NCBI RefSeq assembly: GCF_004521915.1
Contig: NZ_SDKD01000002.1
Location: forward strand, 862 to 64,861
Direction: 5' to 3'
Length of the DNA stretch: 64,000 nucleotides
From: Brevibacillus migulae
GTDB lineage: Bacteria; Bacillota; Bacilli; Brevibacillales; Brevibacillaceae
The position numbers and the translations under genes were made by a program. This document shows positions 17,034 through 25,901 of this stretch, one piece after another. The notes under the pieces were generated by a model that saw nothing but the letters and a program-made list of their open reading frames with translations, was not told where the DNA came from and ran no database searches. The number at the start of each line of letters is the position of its first letter. Position 1 is the stretch's first letter.

Positions 17034-17666
17034 ATGAAAACATCCATTACCGGACTGGTTGCGCTAGCCATAACCGTAACGCTGACAGGGTGCTCCTCAA
17101 CGCCTGACAAAGAACGAGTGTCGGAACAGCCGGAAAGAGGAGGAAAAGTAACCCAGTACTACGACTCTTTGGGCACGAAGGTATTTGGGAATCGGTATCG
17201 AGACATGGGACCGGCACAGATGTATTTGCAGGTAAATCGAGAGCGGAAAGAGCCGCAGCTGATCAAAACCATGGAGCGACGCGTAGAGGAAATGCGCGGC
17301 GTTGCAGACGTAAAGGTCATCTCCTACATGGACAGCCTGGTATTTGCTGTTCTGCCGAGCAACGCTCCGAAGCGGGATCTCATGAACACACGCGTCGATA
17401 CCGAATCTACGCCTATCGAGCCAAACGATGCGGTGAAAAACAGCCCGGATGGGTTGCACAACCAGGTGGTGAATGAGATCCGCCAATACTTGCAAGCCCA
17501 GTCTGGCTACAATATTCTCTGGGTGACTACCAACCCGGCTATTTACCATCGGGTGGCGGAGGTTCATGAACGGATCAAGAACGGGGAAACGGTAAGCGAT
17601 ACGGATTTGAAAGCTTTGCTAAATGATATTGGTTATACAACCAAGGGCTATAATCTCACCAGTTGA
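17034..17666 (+). CDS. YhcN/YlaJ-family sporulation lipoprotein
   Basis: This protein of about 210 residues has a lipoprotein signal ending LTGC and then the YhcN/YlaJ domain, which contains 'RRVEEMRGVADVKVISYMD'. Family members sit in the inner spore membrane and affect germination or outgrowth. ATG at 17034 with AAGGAGGTG upstream is preferred over the earlier GTG at 17013. The upstream CACCTCC could pair with that ribosome site. It stands apart from other spore genes here. Confidence 0.85.
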   Translation: MKTSITGLVALAITVTLTGCSSTPDKERVSEQPERGGKVTQYYDSLGTKVFGNRYRDMGPAQMYLQVNRERKEPQLIKTMERRVEEMRGVADVKVISYMDSLVFAVLPSNAPKRDLMNTRVDTESTPIEPNDAVKNSPDGLHNQVVNEIRQYLQAQSGYNILWVTTNPAIYHRVAEVHERIKNGETVSDTDLKALLNDIGYTTKGYNLTS

Positions 17667-17721
17667 TCGAGAAATGTCCACCTTGGCCGGAAAACGGCAA
17701 GTGTGGGCATTATTTTTTTGC

Positions 17722-17773
17722 TTGACGGATGGTGTCGAGAGGATTACACTATTTTTTGTACTGACCAGTCAGT
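17722..17773 (+). promoter_or_regulatory. Promoter and TetR operator of the export operon
   Basis: TTGACG (17722-17727) and TACACT (17745-17750) are 17 bases apart. ACTGAC-CA-GTCAGT (17760-17773) follows immediately, a perfect 6-2-6 inverted repeat over the likely transcription start. This is the expected position for an autorepressing TetR site. Confidence 0.7.
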
Positions 17774-17792
17774 TTAAGTTGGAAAGGCGGAG

Positions 17793-18401
17793 ATGCAGTT
17801 GGCAGCATCGAAAAAAGACCAGATTTCCAAGGGCGCATTAGTAGCGTTCTCGCGGAATGGATATAGTGAAACCACAATGGATACGATTGCCGAAACGGCC
17901 AATGTCGCTAAGGGGACTCTCTATTACCACTTTAAAACCAAAGAAGAGCTGTTTGTGTACGTCAATCAAAAGGGAGTGGAGATGCTGATCGCATCTGTTA
18001 CAGAAGCGATTCTCGATCAGAGCATCAGCATAACCGAACGCATCTTTCACGTACTGGATGAGCATCTTCGCTTTTTCGCCGACAATCGGGAGCTGTGCAT
18101 GCTTCTGCTAAGCATTTCCGGTGATAGTCAGCGGGATCGCCTGATCGGGACCTTGCTTACCGACTATTTCCAAATGATGGAATCATTCTTCACCGAGCTA
18201 CAGCAGCAAGGTCGTTTGCAGGCAGATTTGGAAGTAAGAACGGTAGTCTCTTCCTTGTTTGGCATGGTGGGCATGACCGTCTTGCGGAAAATGTTTCGCG
18301 AAGAGCCCGTTTATACCGACGAAACAAGACATACCTTGCTCATATTGTGCGCTAGAGCGCTGGGGATAAACATTGATAAAGGAGTGGAACATCATGAATA
18401 A
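17793..18401 (+). CDS. TetR-family repressor of the HlyD/ABC-2 operon
   Basis: This 202-residue regulator has a classic TetR N terminus ('ALVAFSRNGYSETTMDTIA' and 'VAKGTLYYHFKTKEELF') and a helical C-terminal domain. It is the first gene of an operon with an adaptor and a permease, overlapping the adaptor by eight bases. A palindrome over its own promoter suggests autorepression, with release by the exported compound. ATG at 17793 has GGCGGAG close by; TTG at 17799 is an alternative start. Confidence 0.85.
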   Translation: MQLAASKKDQISKGALVAFSRNGYSETTMDTIAETANVAKGTLYYHFKTKEELFVYVNQKGVEMLIASVTEAILDQSISITERIFHVLDEHLRFFADNRELCMLLLSISGDSQRDRLIGTLLTDYFQMMESFFTELQQQGRLQADLEVRTVVSSLFGMVGMTVLRKMFREEPVYTDETRHTLLILCARALGINIDKGVEHHE

Positions 18402-19581
18402 ACGTTCGTGGGTAGGAATCGGAGGCTTTTTGATCAGCATTGCGCTTGTGGGTGGCTATTTGCTGATGCCGGGTACCAACAGCGCCGCGCTGGTTGCAGA
18501 ACAGCGAGCGGGAGTTGTCGAAGGTACCGAGGTTGATCTCGCCTTTAAAACAGGCGGTTCGATCGCAGAGATCCTCGTCAAAGAAGGGGATACGGTCAAG
18601 GCCGGACAACTGATCGCCACCTTGAATAATGAAGAACTCCTGGCAAAAAAGGAACAGGCTCTGGCTGCTTATCAATTGGCCCAAGCGAAGTGGGAGCAGG
18701 CGAAAAAAGGGGTAGGAGTGACGGATGATTCCAGCAAAGCCCAGATCGAGCAAGCACAGGCAGCGGTACAAGCTGCAAAAGCACAATACGAAGCGAACAT
18801 TAACGGGGCTCGTCCTGAGGAGATTACTCAGCTGAAAGCAAAGCTGACTGCTGCCAAAACGGCAAAAGAAGTCGCCCAGCTGCAATTAACGAGGACCAAT
18901 CAGCTGTTTGCGGAGGGTGCAGTGCCTAAGACAAAGGTGGAAGAAGCGCAAATGCAATTTGACAAAGCAGCAGCGGAGTACTCTGCAGCTGAAGAACAGC
19001 TCCGCATGGCCCAATCCGGCTCACGCAAGGAAGCGGTTGATGCAGCAAAAGCGCAATGGCAGCAAGCAGAAGCCGCTTACCAACAAGCCGTAGCCGGTAA
19101 AGGACAAGTGGGTCTTCGTGAGTTGGATGTGCAGCAGGCAGCAGCGGGTGTACAGCAAGCGAAAGGGGCCTTGGAGGAGATCGAAGCTTATTTGAACAAC
19201 ACCAAGCTTACTGCCCCGGTGGATGGTGTCATCAAATCGGTTGCCGTCCAAAAAGGCGAGCTGGTGGCGCAAGGATTTACCGTTGCGACGATTCAAGCCC
19301 AAGAGGACAATTTCGTGAAGTTCTATCTGGAAGAAGATAAGATCGGCGCGGTCAAAACGGGCGATAAAGCGACACTTTACGTTCCAGCATTGAAAAAGGA
19401 CGTAGAGGGAACCGTATCGTTGGTTGCGCCAGCTGCAGACTTTGCCGTGAAAAAAGCAACGCAAGAGCTGGGTGATCGTGATCTTCGTGCGTTCCAGGTG
19501 AAGATCAGCTTGAATGATAAGGATATCCGACCAGGTTATACGGTGGAATGGAATCTTGAAGGAGCGGGTAGCCGTGAATAA
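18394..19581 (+). CDS. HlyD-family efflux adaptor
   Basis: This protein of about 395 residues has one N-terminal membrane anchor, a split lipoyl domain ('VDLAFKTGGSIAEILVKEGD' and later 'LTAPVDGVIKSVAVQKGELV'), a long Ala/Gln/Lys-rich coiled-coil hairpin (about 85-265) and a C-terminal beta-barrel. It resembles YbhG-type adaptors. In a Gram-positive cell it would extend the permease across the wall. AAAGGAG precedes the ATG. It overlaps tetR upstream and the permease downstream by eight bases each, so the three are made together. Confidence 0.85.
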   Translation: MNKRSWVGIGGFLISIALVGGYLLMPGTNSAALVAEQRAGVVEGTEVDLAFKTGGSIAEILVKEGDTVKAGQLIATLNNEELLAKKEQALAAYQLAQAKWEQAKKGVGVTDDSSKAQIEQAQAAVQAAKAQYEANINGARPEEITQLKAKLTAAKTAKEVAQLQLTRTNQLFAEGAVPKTKVEEAQMQFDKAAAEYSAAEEQLRMAQSGSRKEAVDAAKAQWQQAEAAYQQAVAGKGQVGLRELDVQQAAAGVQQAKGALEEIEAYLNNTKLTAPVDGVIKSVAVQKGELVAQGFTVATIQAQEDNFVKFYLEEDKIGAVKTGDKATLYVPALKKDVEGTVSLVAPAADFAVKKATQELGDRDLRAFQVKISLNDKDIRPGYTVEWNLEGAGSRE

Positions 19582-20752
19582 GACCGCACAGCTTTTTGGG
19601 CAGGAGTGGCGCTCGATTTTTCAGAACCGGACTCTCGTCTCCATCATGCTGTTGGTACCTTTTCTGTACTTTTCCTTATTTGGCTTCCTGTATGAGGAAA
19701 AGAAAATTACGGATGTTCCAACTGTGGTGGTAGATAGCGATCAGACCGAGCTCAGCCGGGAACTGATACGCGCATTTGATATTGACCAGTCGTTCGCTGT
19801 ACAAACGATTGTCGGCTCCGAAACCGAAGCGATGCAGCTGATCGATCAAGGTCAAGCGCAGGTAGCCGTTCTCGTACCGGACGGGTTAACGAAAAAGGTG
19901 AAGGCGGGGCAGCAGGCAGAAGTGTTGACCGTGATTGACGGCAGCAACATGATGATCTCCAATACCGTCGTGCGCGCAGCCAGTACGATTGTGAAGACGG
20001 TATCGGCCGGCGTGACCCTGAAAAAGTTGGAGGCAAAAGGCGCGTGGGGAGAAACCGGAGAAAGCATGTTTACGGGCATCGACTATCGTTACCGCGTCCT
20101 GTACAACCCTACTTTTAGCTACTTGTCGTTCATGGTATTCGGACTGGGTGGTACTGTTTTGCAGCAAACGCTCTTTTTAGGCATCGCGTTGGCGATCACC
20201 CGCGAAAAGGAGCAGGGAACCTGGAAGCAGACCGTGTCCCAGCATTCTTTCCTGCAGCTTTTGGCAGGAAAAGCAGGACCGTATTTGCTGATCTCCACCT
20301 TTACACTGGTAGGCACCTACGCGATTTTACTGAAAGGCTTTGGCGTTCCCTACTACGGCAATCTGCTGCATTTTCTCATGATCGGGACGGCCTTTAACAT
20401 TGCCGTGCTGGCGATTGGCTTTGCCATTTCCTGCTACGCGAAGAGTCAGCTTCAGGCGACGCAAACCGCTATGATGATCGCCGTGCCGTCCTTTATGCTC
20501 TCGGGCTTTACATGGCCGTTGACCGCGATGCCAGCAGGAGTTGCCGCGATCGGAAAGTCTCTGCCGTTAACCTATTTCCTGCATGGCACTCGGGAGATTT
20601 TGTCGAAAGGACACGGATTGTCTTACTTGACACATGACTTTACGGTGCTACTCTTGATGACCTTGGTTGGGCTGTTTATCGCGTACGTCACTTATCTGCG
20701 GGCAACCGCGAAAAACAGCATTATTACCGCCGAACAATCGGGAATCGTGTAA
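19574..20752 (+). CDS. ABC-2 type permease (YbhR/YhgE-like)
   Basis: This protein of about 392 residues has one N-terminal transmembrane helix, a large extracellular domain (about 40-190) and five C-terminal helices, the layout of ABC2_membrane_3 permeases. 'LGIALAITREKEQGTWKQ' is the coupling-helix region that normally touches an ATPase. No ATP-binding subunit is encoded in the operon. GTG at 19574 overlaps the adaptor stop; the earlier in-frame starts lie inside the adaptor gene. It may recruit an ATPase from elsewhere. Confidence 0.8.
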   Translation: MNKTAQLFGQEWRSIFQNRTLVSIMLLVPFLYFSLFGFLYEEKKITDVPTVVVDSDQTELSRELIRAFDIDQSFAVQTIVGSETEAMQLIDQGQAQVAVLVPDGLTKKVKAGQQAEVLTVIDGSNMMISNTVVRAASTIVKTVSAGVTLKKLEAKGAWGETGESMFTGIDYRYRVLYNPTFSYLSFMVFGLGGTVLQQTLFLGIALAITREKEQGTWKQTVSQHSFLQLLAGKAGPYLLISTFTLVGTYAILLKGFGVPYYGNLLHFLMIGTAFNIAVLAIGFAISCYAKSQLQATQTAMMIAVPSFMLSGFTWPLTAMPAGVAAIGKSLPLTYFLHGTREILSKGHGLSYLTHDFTVLLLMTLVGLFIAYVTYLRATAKNSIITAEQSGIV

Positions 20753-20831
20753 AAAGAAATTCCTTGAGTCTCTCCGCGGGTTTTCATAAAATGGGAGAAA
20801 GCATACGACCATTTATGCCGAGGAGGTTCAT

Positions 20832-21338
20832 ATGTCCGAGACACACTTGAAGCAGTTGTGTGAAACTACTTACAACAAGCTGAAAAAAGTGAGTATGGAA
20901 GTGGAGCGCTTTCTGAATCAGGTAACCTTAGCACAGTTAGTCGAACAGTCTGGTGATCCCGAAGAGTATGCTGACTATTATCGTTCTTTTCTTTCCGATT
21001 TGCGCCATCTGCTCGTCTATTCGGAAAATGCTTATGAAAAGCTGGGAGCCGCACTACGGCGGGCGCGCTTTGACGAGAACTTGGCGGAAGAGCTGTTGTA
21101 TCAGGTCTATCATAGCTGCATTAACGGCTTCTACTACCCAAAAGGCGAAGGCTACGATGAAGACGGGCGCCGCTCCTATACGGGCGAAGATGTGATTATC
21201 TTTCGCAAGCAGGTGACGGCGGAGCTAGCCAAATTGGTTCTCGGCCTGTCGAAGGTTTTTGAACAGCTGCGTGACGAGCTGCACTATTATGAAACAGATT
21301 ATCTTGCGAAAAAGAGGCATTCGCTCACAACGGCATAA
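20832..21338 (+). CDS. ypuI: YpuI-like DUF3907 protein
   Basis: This 168-residue soluble helical protein matches what I know of the YpuI/DUF3907 family: 'SFLSDLRHLLVYSENAYE', 'LLYQVYHSCINGFYYPK' and the C-terminal 'LRDELHYYETDY'. The family is found across Bacillales and has no established function. GAGGAGG lies before the ATG and a terminator follows, so it is a single-gene unit. Confidence 0.75.
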   Translation: MSETHLKQLCETTYNKLKKVSMEVERFLNQVTLAQLVEQSGDPEEYADYYRSFLSDLRHLLVYSENAYEKLGAALRRARFDENLAEELLYQVYHSCINGFYYPKGEGYDEDGRRSYTGEDVIIFRKQVTAELAKLVLGLSKVFEQLRDELHYYETDYLAKKRHSLTTA

Positions 21339-21353
21339 GGAAATGAAGATACA

Positions 21354-21389
21354 AAGGGTAAGTGCAGGAAAAGGCACTTACCCTTTTTT
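21354..21389 (+). terminator. Terminator of the ypuI-like gene
   Basis: AAGGGTAAGTGC and GCACTTACCCTT form a 12-bp stem followed by T. Confidence 0.9.
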
Positions 21390-21444
21390 GTAAGTAATGT
21401 ACGCTCTAAAAAACGTTCGACTGCTGAAACAGCCGCGTGAGATG

Positions 21445-22041
21445 TTACACAGGCACTGGTGTGACAAACTGGGCGACGGTTTCCTCGACCTCACGAAGCA
21501 TTTCGGACCGTTTTTGATCTGTAACCTCGCTCACCGCTGCAAAGTTTTTATGAACAACCCGGTCGCAGCCAATAAACGAGAGAACCCCATCGACAATCTG
21601 TTTCTTAATCAACGTGTCGAACCCGTCTTTTTTCATTTCTGCCTCAGATTCCCGCGTGCATGTAAAGACGATGGCCTGTTTCCCATGCATGAGACCGACC
21701 GGACCGTTTTCCTCATAGCGAAAGGCATAGCCATGGGTCAAGACGCGATCGAAATAGCCTTTTAAAATCGCAGGCTGTGACCACCACCAAATCGGATAGA
21801 TCATCACCAGCAAATCCGCATCCGTCAGCAATTCCTGCTCTTCCCCGATATCGGAAGAAACGCTGCCGTTCTCCACTCTTTCCATGTCGTCAGGGGACAG
21901 CACAGGCTGGAAGTTCATTTTATACAAATCCCTGACGTTGTAGGAGATTCCAGCTTGCTCGAGGGCGGCTTTCGTGCGCACTAGCATTTCATGGGTAAAA
22001 CTGTTTTCCCCTGGTTGGGCGAACAAAATGGTTGCTTTCAT
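21445..22041 (-). CDS. NAD(P)H-dependent flavin oxidoreductase (flavodoxin-2 fold)
   Basis: This 198-residue protein has the flavodoxin-like fold of the MdaB/KefF/NQO1 quinone reductases: a conserved start ('ATILFAQPGENSFTHEM') and 'VMIYPIWWWSQPAILKGYFD' near residue 78, the FMN/FAD-contacting loop. It would reduce quinones or nitro compounds by two electrons in the cytoplasm. AGGAGG lies before the ATG. It is read in the same direction as the subtilase upstream but has its own ribosome site 27 bases beyond the region's gene start order; no partner gene is evident. Confidence 0.8.
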   Translation of the reverse strand: MKATILFAQPGENSFTHEMLVRTKAALEQAGISYNVRDLYKMNFQPVLSPDDMERVENGSVSSDIGEEQELLTDADLLVMIYPIWWWSQPAILKGYFDRVLTHGYAFRYEENGPVGLMHGKQAIVFTCTRESEAEMKKDGFDTLIKKQIVDGVLSFIGCDRVVHKNFAAVSEVTDQKRSEMLREVEETVAQFVTPVPV

Positions 22042-22067
22042 GGATAGAAACCTCCTGTGCGGATAGG

Positions 22068-23474
22068 TTACAAACCGAAGCGAAGGCGCAGCAAAAATTT
22101 ATTCAGCAAACCGCCCAAGTCCTCTGGGGGTTGTTCTGTTTTGAACGGAGTCGTCGCATTTGTTTTGGCTTGTGTCAGTGCTGCGTTCACATTGATCATG
22201 CCGTATCCATAATATTTATCTTTCCCCTGTGAACCCAAATCTACCGCAGTCTTGCGCATGATTTTCATCACCGCATCAGGGGATAGGTGGGGATTCACCG
22301 AGCGGATCAACGCAGCCAGAGCGGAAACATGCGGGCATGCCATCGACGTGCCAGACAGGGCAGCGTAATCGCTGTAGATATAGGTGCTTGGGATATCCAC
22401 ACCAGGCGCAACCACATCGACATAGTCTCCAAAGTTGGAGAAGTCTGCGCGCTTGCGGTTGTGGTCGATTGCAGAAACCCCGAATACCTCCTTGTAGGCA
22501 GCCGGATAGCCGGGTTGATCGGTTGCGTCATTTCCAGTTGCCGCCACCAAGACGACGTTCTTCCCGTACGCATAGCGGCATGCATCCTGCAGAGCAGCCG
22601 AAGAGGTATAGTTTCCGACGCTCAGATTGATGACATCTGCACCATGGTCGGTTGCCCAGCGGATCCCTTGGGCGATGTCAAAGGCCGTACCGGAGCCGTC
22701 CGCACCGATCGCTTTGATCGGCATGAGCTTGCTGTTCCAGGTCATACCGGCGATCCCGTCGCCATTATTGGAACGAGCGGCGATGACTCCAGCGACGTGC
22801 GTGCCGTGTCCATTGTCATCCATGGGGTAATCCGTGTCTTCGATGACGTTGTAGCCTTTTGTCAATCTGCCTTGGAACTCGGGATGGTCGAGATCAATGC
22901 CGGTATCCACGACAGCCACAGTGACATTCTTGCTGCCGGTGCTTTGCTCCCAGCTGCGTTCCATATCGATCATCGGCAGGTTCCATTGGTAGCGGGTGTA
23001 CAATAGGTCGTTGGGGCGACGGTTTGGCAGCAGCAGATAGTTGGGCTCCGCATAAATGGAGTCGGGATGCTCCGCAAACATTTTCATCAGCTGCTGGGTG
23101 CTCAGTGAATTCGACTTGATGATCATGGAATTGCCGTAGTCCCGCTTGATCTTGGCATCTGCTTTTTTCAGCATGGCCTCAATCTTTTCGGGCGTAGGTC
23201 GCGGCGAAAAACGCACCACCACCTCATGCTCCACAAAATGGCTGCGGTCCTTTTTATTATGGTAAATCTCCTTGATGTGCGGCTTACGCTCGATATCGCG
23301 CCGTATATCTTTGACCTGCTCAATATAGTTGATGCGGGGGACGCTCGAATCCACCGAAGTCACAGTCGGATGGGGCTCCCGCATCTCTTGCCGGTGATAA
23401 CGTTGAACGGGTATCACAACGAGACCGACTAACAGGGCAGCGGTCAAGATCGCAGTAACCTTGTGCATAAACAT
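22068..23474 (-). CDS. Secreted S8 subtilisin-like protease
   Basis: This protein of about 468 residues is a subtilase with a signal-anchor-like N terminus, an inhibitor/propeptide region (about 80-148, 'HEVVVRFSPRPTPEKIEA') and the catalytic triad Asp in 'AVVDTGIDLDHPE' (about 190), His in 'NGHGTHVAG' (about 223) and Ser in 'SGTSMACPH'. The fervidolysin/WprA-like propeptide suggests maturation after secretion. I prefer ATG at 23474, which has GGGAG upstream, over the GTG two codons earlier. No inhibitor or sporulation partner adjoins it. Confidence 0.9.
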   Translation of the reverse strand: MFMHKVTAILTAALLVGLVVIPVQRYHRQEMREPHPTVTSVDSSVPRINYIEQVKDIRRDIERKPHIKEIYHNKKDRSHFVEHEVVVRFSPRPTPEKIEAMLKKADAKIKRDYGNSMIIKSNSLSTQQLMKMFAEHPDSIYAEPNYLLLPNRRPNDLLYTRYQWNLPMIDMERSWEQSTGSKNVTVAVVDTGIDLDHPEFQGRLTKGYNVIEDTDYPMDDNGHGTHVAGVIAARSNNGDGIAGMTWNSKLMPIKAIGADGSGTAFDIAQGIRWATDHGADVINLSVGNYTSSAALQDACRYAYGKNVVLVAATGNDATDQPGYPAAYKEVFGVSAIDHNRKRADFSNFGDYVDVVAPGVDIPSTYIYSDYAALSGTSMACPHVSALAALIRSVNPHLSPDAVMKIMRKTAVDLGSQGKDKYYGYGMINVNAALTQAKTNATTPFKTEQPPEDLGGLLNKFLLRLRFGL

Positions 23475-23550
23475 CACCACTCCCTACATGCTGATTACGC
23501 TTATCCTGCTGCAAGGGGAAGATGTTTATGACGGTAAAAAGTTGAAAGAG

Positions 23551-23577
23551 AAAAACCCGGCATATGGCTATGCCGGG
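23551..23577 (-). terminator. Terminator of the MsmX-like gene
   Basis: CCCGGCATA and TATGCCGGG form a 9-bp stem, followed on the minus strand by TTTTTCTC. Confidence 0.85.
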
Positions 23578-23598
23578 GGAACAAATGATAAAAACGGT

Positions 23599-24714
23599 TT
23601 AAAACACGGCTTTTTCGGTTTGGCTGTCAAACACATGGCACTTGGAGAGATCCATGCCGAGCGTCACATTCATTTTCGGCTTCAAGCCTTCACGGGCATC
23701 GACGCGGGCGATCATCTCGGTGTTGCCGATATTGTTGAAATACACATACAATTCCGAGCCCATGTTTTCCACGACGTCCACTTCTGCTTGGATCGTGCTC
23801 TTGAACGGATTGGCTTCGATAAATTGATTGTCGCTGTAAATGTCTTCAGGACGAATGCCAAAGGTGACATCTTTGCCGACATATTCCTGCTGACGGAGCA
23901 CCTTCGCCTTATCCTCGGGGAACTGGATCTGAAAACCGGCGGTCTCGAAAAGCACCTGACCTGCTTCTTCGCGCACTTTTCCTTTGATAAAGTTCATGCC
24001 AGGCGAGCCGATAAAGCTGGCGACAAATTGATTGACAGGATGATTGTAAATCTCGGTAGGAGTCGCTACCTGTTGGATCAAGCCGTCTTTCATGACGACG
24101 ATCCGGTCGCCCATCGTCATCGCTTCCGTTTGATCGTGAGTGACATAAATGAAAGTGGTTTCCAAACGCTGGTGGAGCTTGGAGATTTCGGTGCGCATCT
24201 GGACGCGCAATTTCGCATCCAGGTTAGAAAGCGGTTCATCCATCAGGAAAACTTGCGGTTCACGCACAATCGCGCGTCCAAGAGCCACACGCTGGCGCTG
24301 ACCGCCTGAGAGCGCTTTCGGTTTCCGGTCAAGCAAATGGGCGATATCGAGGGTGCGAGCGGCTTCCTGAATCCGTTTGTCGATCTCCGCCTTGGAAAAC
24401 TTGCGCAGCTTCAAACCAAACGCCATATTTTCGTATACGTTCATATGCGGGTAGAGGGCATAGCTCTGGAATACCATGGCGATATCGCGGTCCTTTGGCG
24501 CAACATCATTGACGCGTCGATCGCCAATATACAAATCGCCTTCCGAAATTTCCTCAAGTCCGGCAATCATCCGCAGCGTCGTGGATTTTCCACAGCCCGA
24601 TGGACCGACCAAGACAATAAATTCACGATCCTCAATGTCCAGGTGAAAGTCGTTAACCGCCGTCACGTTATTTCCATAGCGTTTGAAAATATGATTCAAT
24701 TGCACTCTTGCCAT
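23599..24714 (-). CDS. msmX: Multi-sugar ABC transporter ATPase (MsmX/UgpC type)
   Basis: This protein of about 371 residues energises carbohydrate importers. It has Walker A 'GPSGCGKST' (about 36), the Q-loop '[21 protein letters not shown]', signature 'LSGGQRQR', Walker B 'VFLMDEP' and the C-terminal OB-fold domains of the MalK/MsmX type. No sugar-binding protein or permease is encoded nearby, as is usual for MsmX, which serves several importers. ATG at 24714 has GGGAGGAAA upstream; the longer frame adds seven residues without a ribosome site. Confidence 0.9.
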   Translation of the reverse strand: MARVQLNHIFKRYGNNVTAVNDFHLDIEDREFIVLVGPSGCGKSTTLRMIAGLEEISEGDLYIGDRRVNDVAPKDRDIAMVFQSYALYPHMNVYENMAFGLKLRKFSKAEIDKRIQEAARTLDIAHLLDRKPKALSGGQRQRVALGRAIVREPQVFLMDEPLSNLDAKLRVQMRTEISKLHQRLETTFIYVTHDQTEAMTMGDRIVVMKDGLIQQVATPTEIYNHPVNQFVASFIGSPGMNFIKGKVREEAGQVLFETAGFQIQFPEDKAKVLRQQEYVGKDVTFGIRPEDIYSDNQFIEANPFKSTIQAEVDVVENMGSELYVYFNNIGNTEMIARVDAREGLKPKMNVTLGMDLSKCHVFDSQTEKAVF

Positions 24715-24798
24715 CTGATTTCCTCCCATTCCCATATTCTTGTTTTCCAGTCTAATCCATCTGGAAGAAAGGGAGTATGGCGATATTGTACAAAAGAT

Positions 24799-25818
24799 TT
24801 AGGTAATTTGCCGAAAAAGCATGGCAAGACGTAAAAAGACTGCATCGGAAAACTCGCGAGGATCCAGGCCGGTCTTTTCTTTAAGCTTATCCAGCCTGTA
24901 CAACAGCGTGTTGCGATGGAGGAAAAGGGCGCGTGCGGTCTCGCTGACATTCAGCTGGTTGGAAAAGAGCGCGTGCAATACCTCCTGCTGCTCGTCGGAT
25001 AATGAAAGCTGCGGTCCAAGTGTGTGGTGAAGCTGCTCACGCAAGGCGGCGGGCAGGGAATAGGCCCATTTCTCCAAGGGGAACTGCCAATCGGCGGCAA
25101 CCATCTCTTTTGGGCGATACAGCTGCACGCTCCGCAGAGTGTCCAGCCCACTCTTTACGGCGATGGGGAGTTGTGATGGAGCTTCAATCGGCAGGGTGAT
25201 TCCTACCCGGATCATCTCCATTGTTTCGGCGACCAGAAGCTCATGCAGCGTATAACCCCAATGAAGCCACAGCCCTTTCTCTTCGCCTTGCCAGCCATCC
25301 ACCTCGGGGAGGGCAGAGGCAGGGACCAGCAGCAAGAAAAAAGCGGGAGACAGAGGGAGCAGCATGGGAGCCGGAGAGGAAGGAAAAAACTGCTGCAAGA
25401 GCTGCTGCCACTGCTCCACATCGGCAGGGCGGTTGGCATGCAGACGTTCGATCAGAAAGCAAGCCCGAGGCTCCCGCCATTGCCACTTGGCTTCCAAAGA
25501 GGCAGGAATGGGCTCAAGGCGCTGGTCAAGCACGGAGGAAAGCCAGCTTGTGGCCAGCTCGGTTGCCGTTTGTTCTACAGGAAACGACGGAGCCAGCAAG
25601 AGAGAGAGCAAGGCTCTAGCTTCCTGTGACCAATCCGCGGATGTGATCGATATGTACCATATATGACCTTGATGCAGGGTATGGCGCACTACTTCACCTT
25701 TGTTTTGTTCGACTGCAGCGCGGGCTCGCTCCCACTCGGATGACGGGCAATGATCGAGCTGGATTGCAAGTCCTGTGGCTTGCTGAATGCGCTCCACAAT
25801 TTTTTCCCATTGGTCCAT
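24799..25818 (-). CDS. CdaR/PucR-type helix-turn-helix regulator
   Basis: This 339-residue protein lacks the N-terminal PucR domain but has the C-terminal PucR-type HTH ('LNVSETARALFLHRNTLLYRLDKLKEKTGL' region near 288-318, i.e. 'FLHRNTLLYRLDKLKEKTG'). The middle part is not recognisable. AAGGAG precedes the ATG. The msmX-like gene follows on the same strand after 84 bases, so it may regulate sugar uptake or simply be adjacent. Its ligand is unknown. Confidence 0.75.
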   Translation of the reverse strand: MDQWEKIVERIQQATGLAIQLDHCPSSEWERARAAVEQNKGEVVRHTLHQGHIWYISITSADWSQEARALLSLLLAPSFPVEQTATELATSWLSSVLDQRLEPIPASLEAKWQWREPRACFLIERLHANRPADVEQWQQLLQQFFPSSPAPMLLPLSPAFFLLLVPASALPEVDGWQGEEKGLWLHWGYTLHELLVAETMEMIRVGITLPIEAPSQLPIAVKSGLDTLRSVQLYRPKEMVAADWQFPLEKWAYSLPAALREQLHHTLGPQLSLSDEQQEVLHALFSNQLNVSETARALFLHRNTLLYRLDKLKEKTGLDPREFSDAVFLRLAMLFRQIT

Positions 25819-25849
25819 CGCAGTTTCTCCTTATGCTTGCAAATTCCAT

Positions 25850-25892
25850 AAAAAAGAGAAACGAGCATAATCGGGATATGCATCGTTTCTCT
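25850..25892 (-). terminator. Terminator of the metallophosphoesterase gene
   Basis: AGAGAAACGA and TCGTTTCTCT form a 10-bp stem, followed by a T-run on the minus strand. Confidence 0.8.
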
Positions 25893-25901
25893 CATTATAG
25901 C

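Noticed and set aside
25221..25666. Several overlapping frames opposite the CdaR-like gene
   Set aside because: They are GC-rich shadow frames with Arg/Ala/Gln runs and no ribosome sites.
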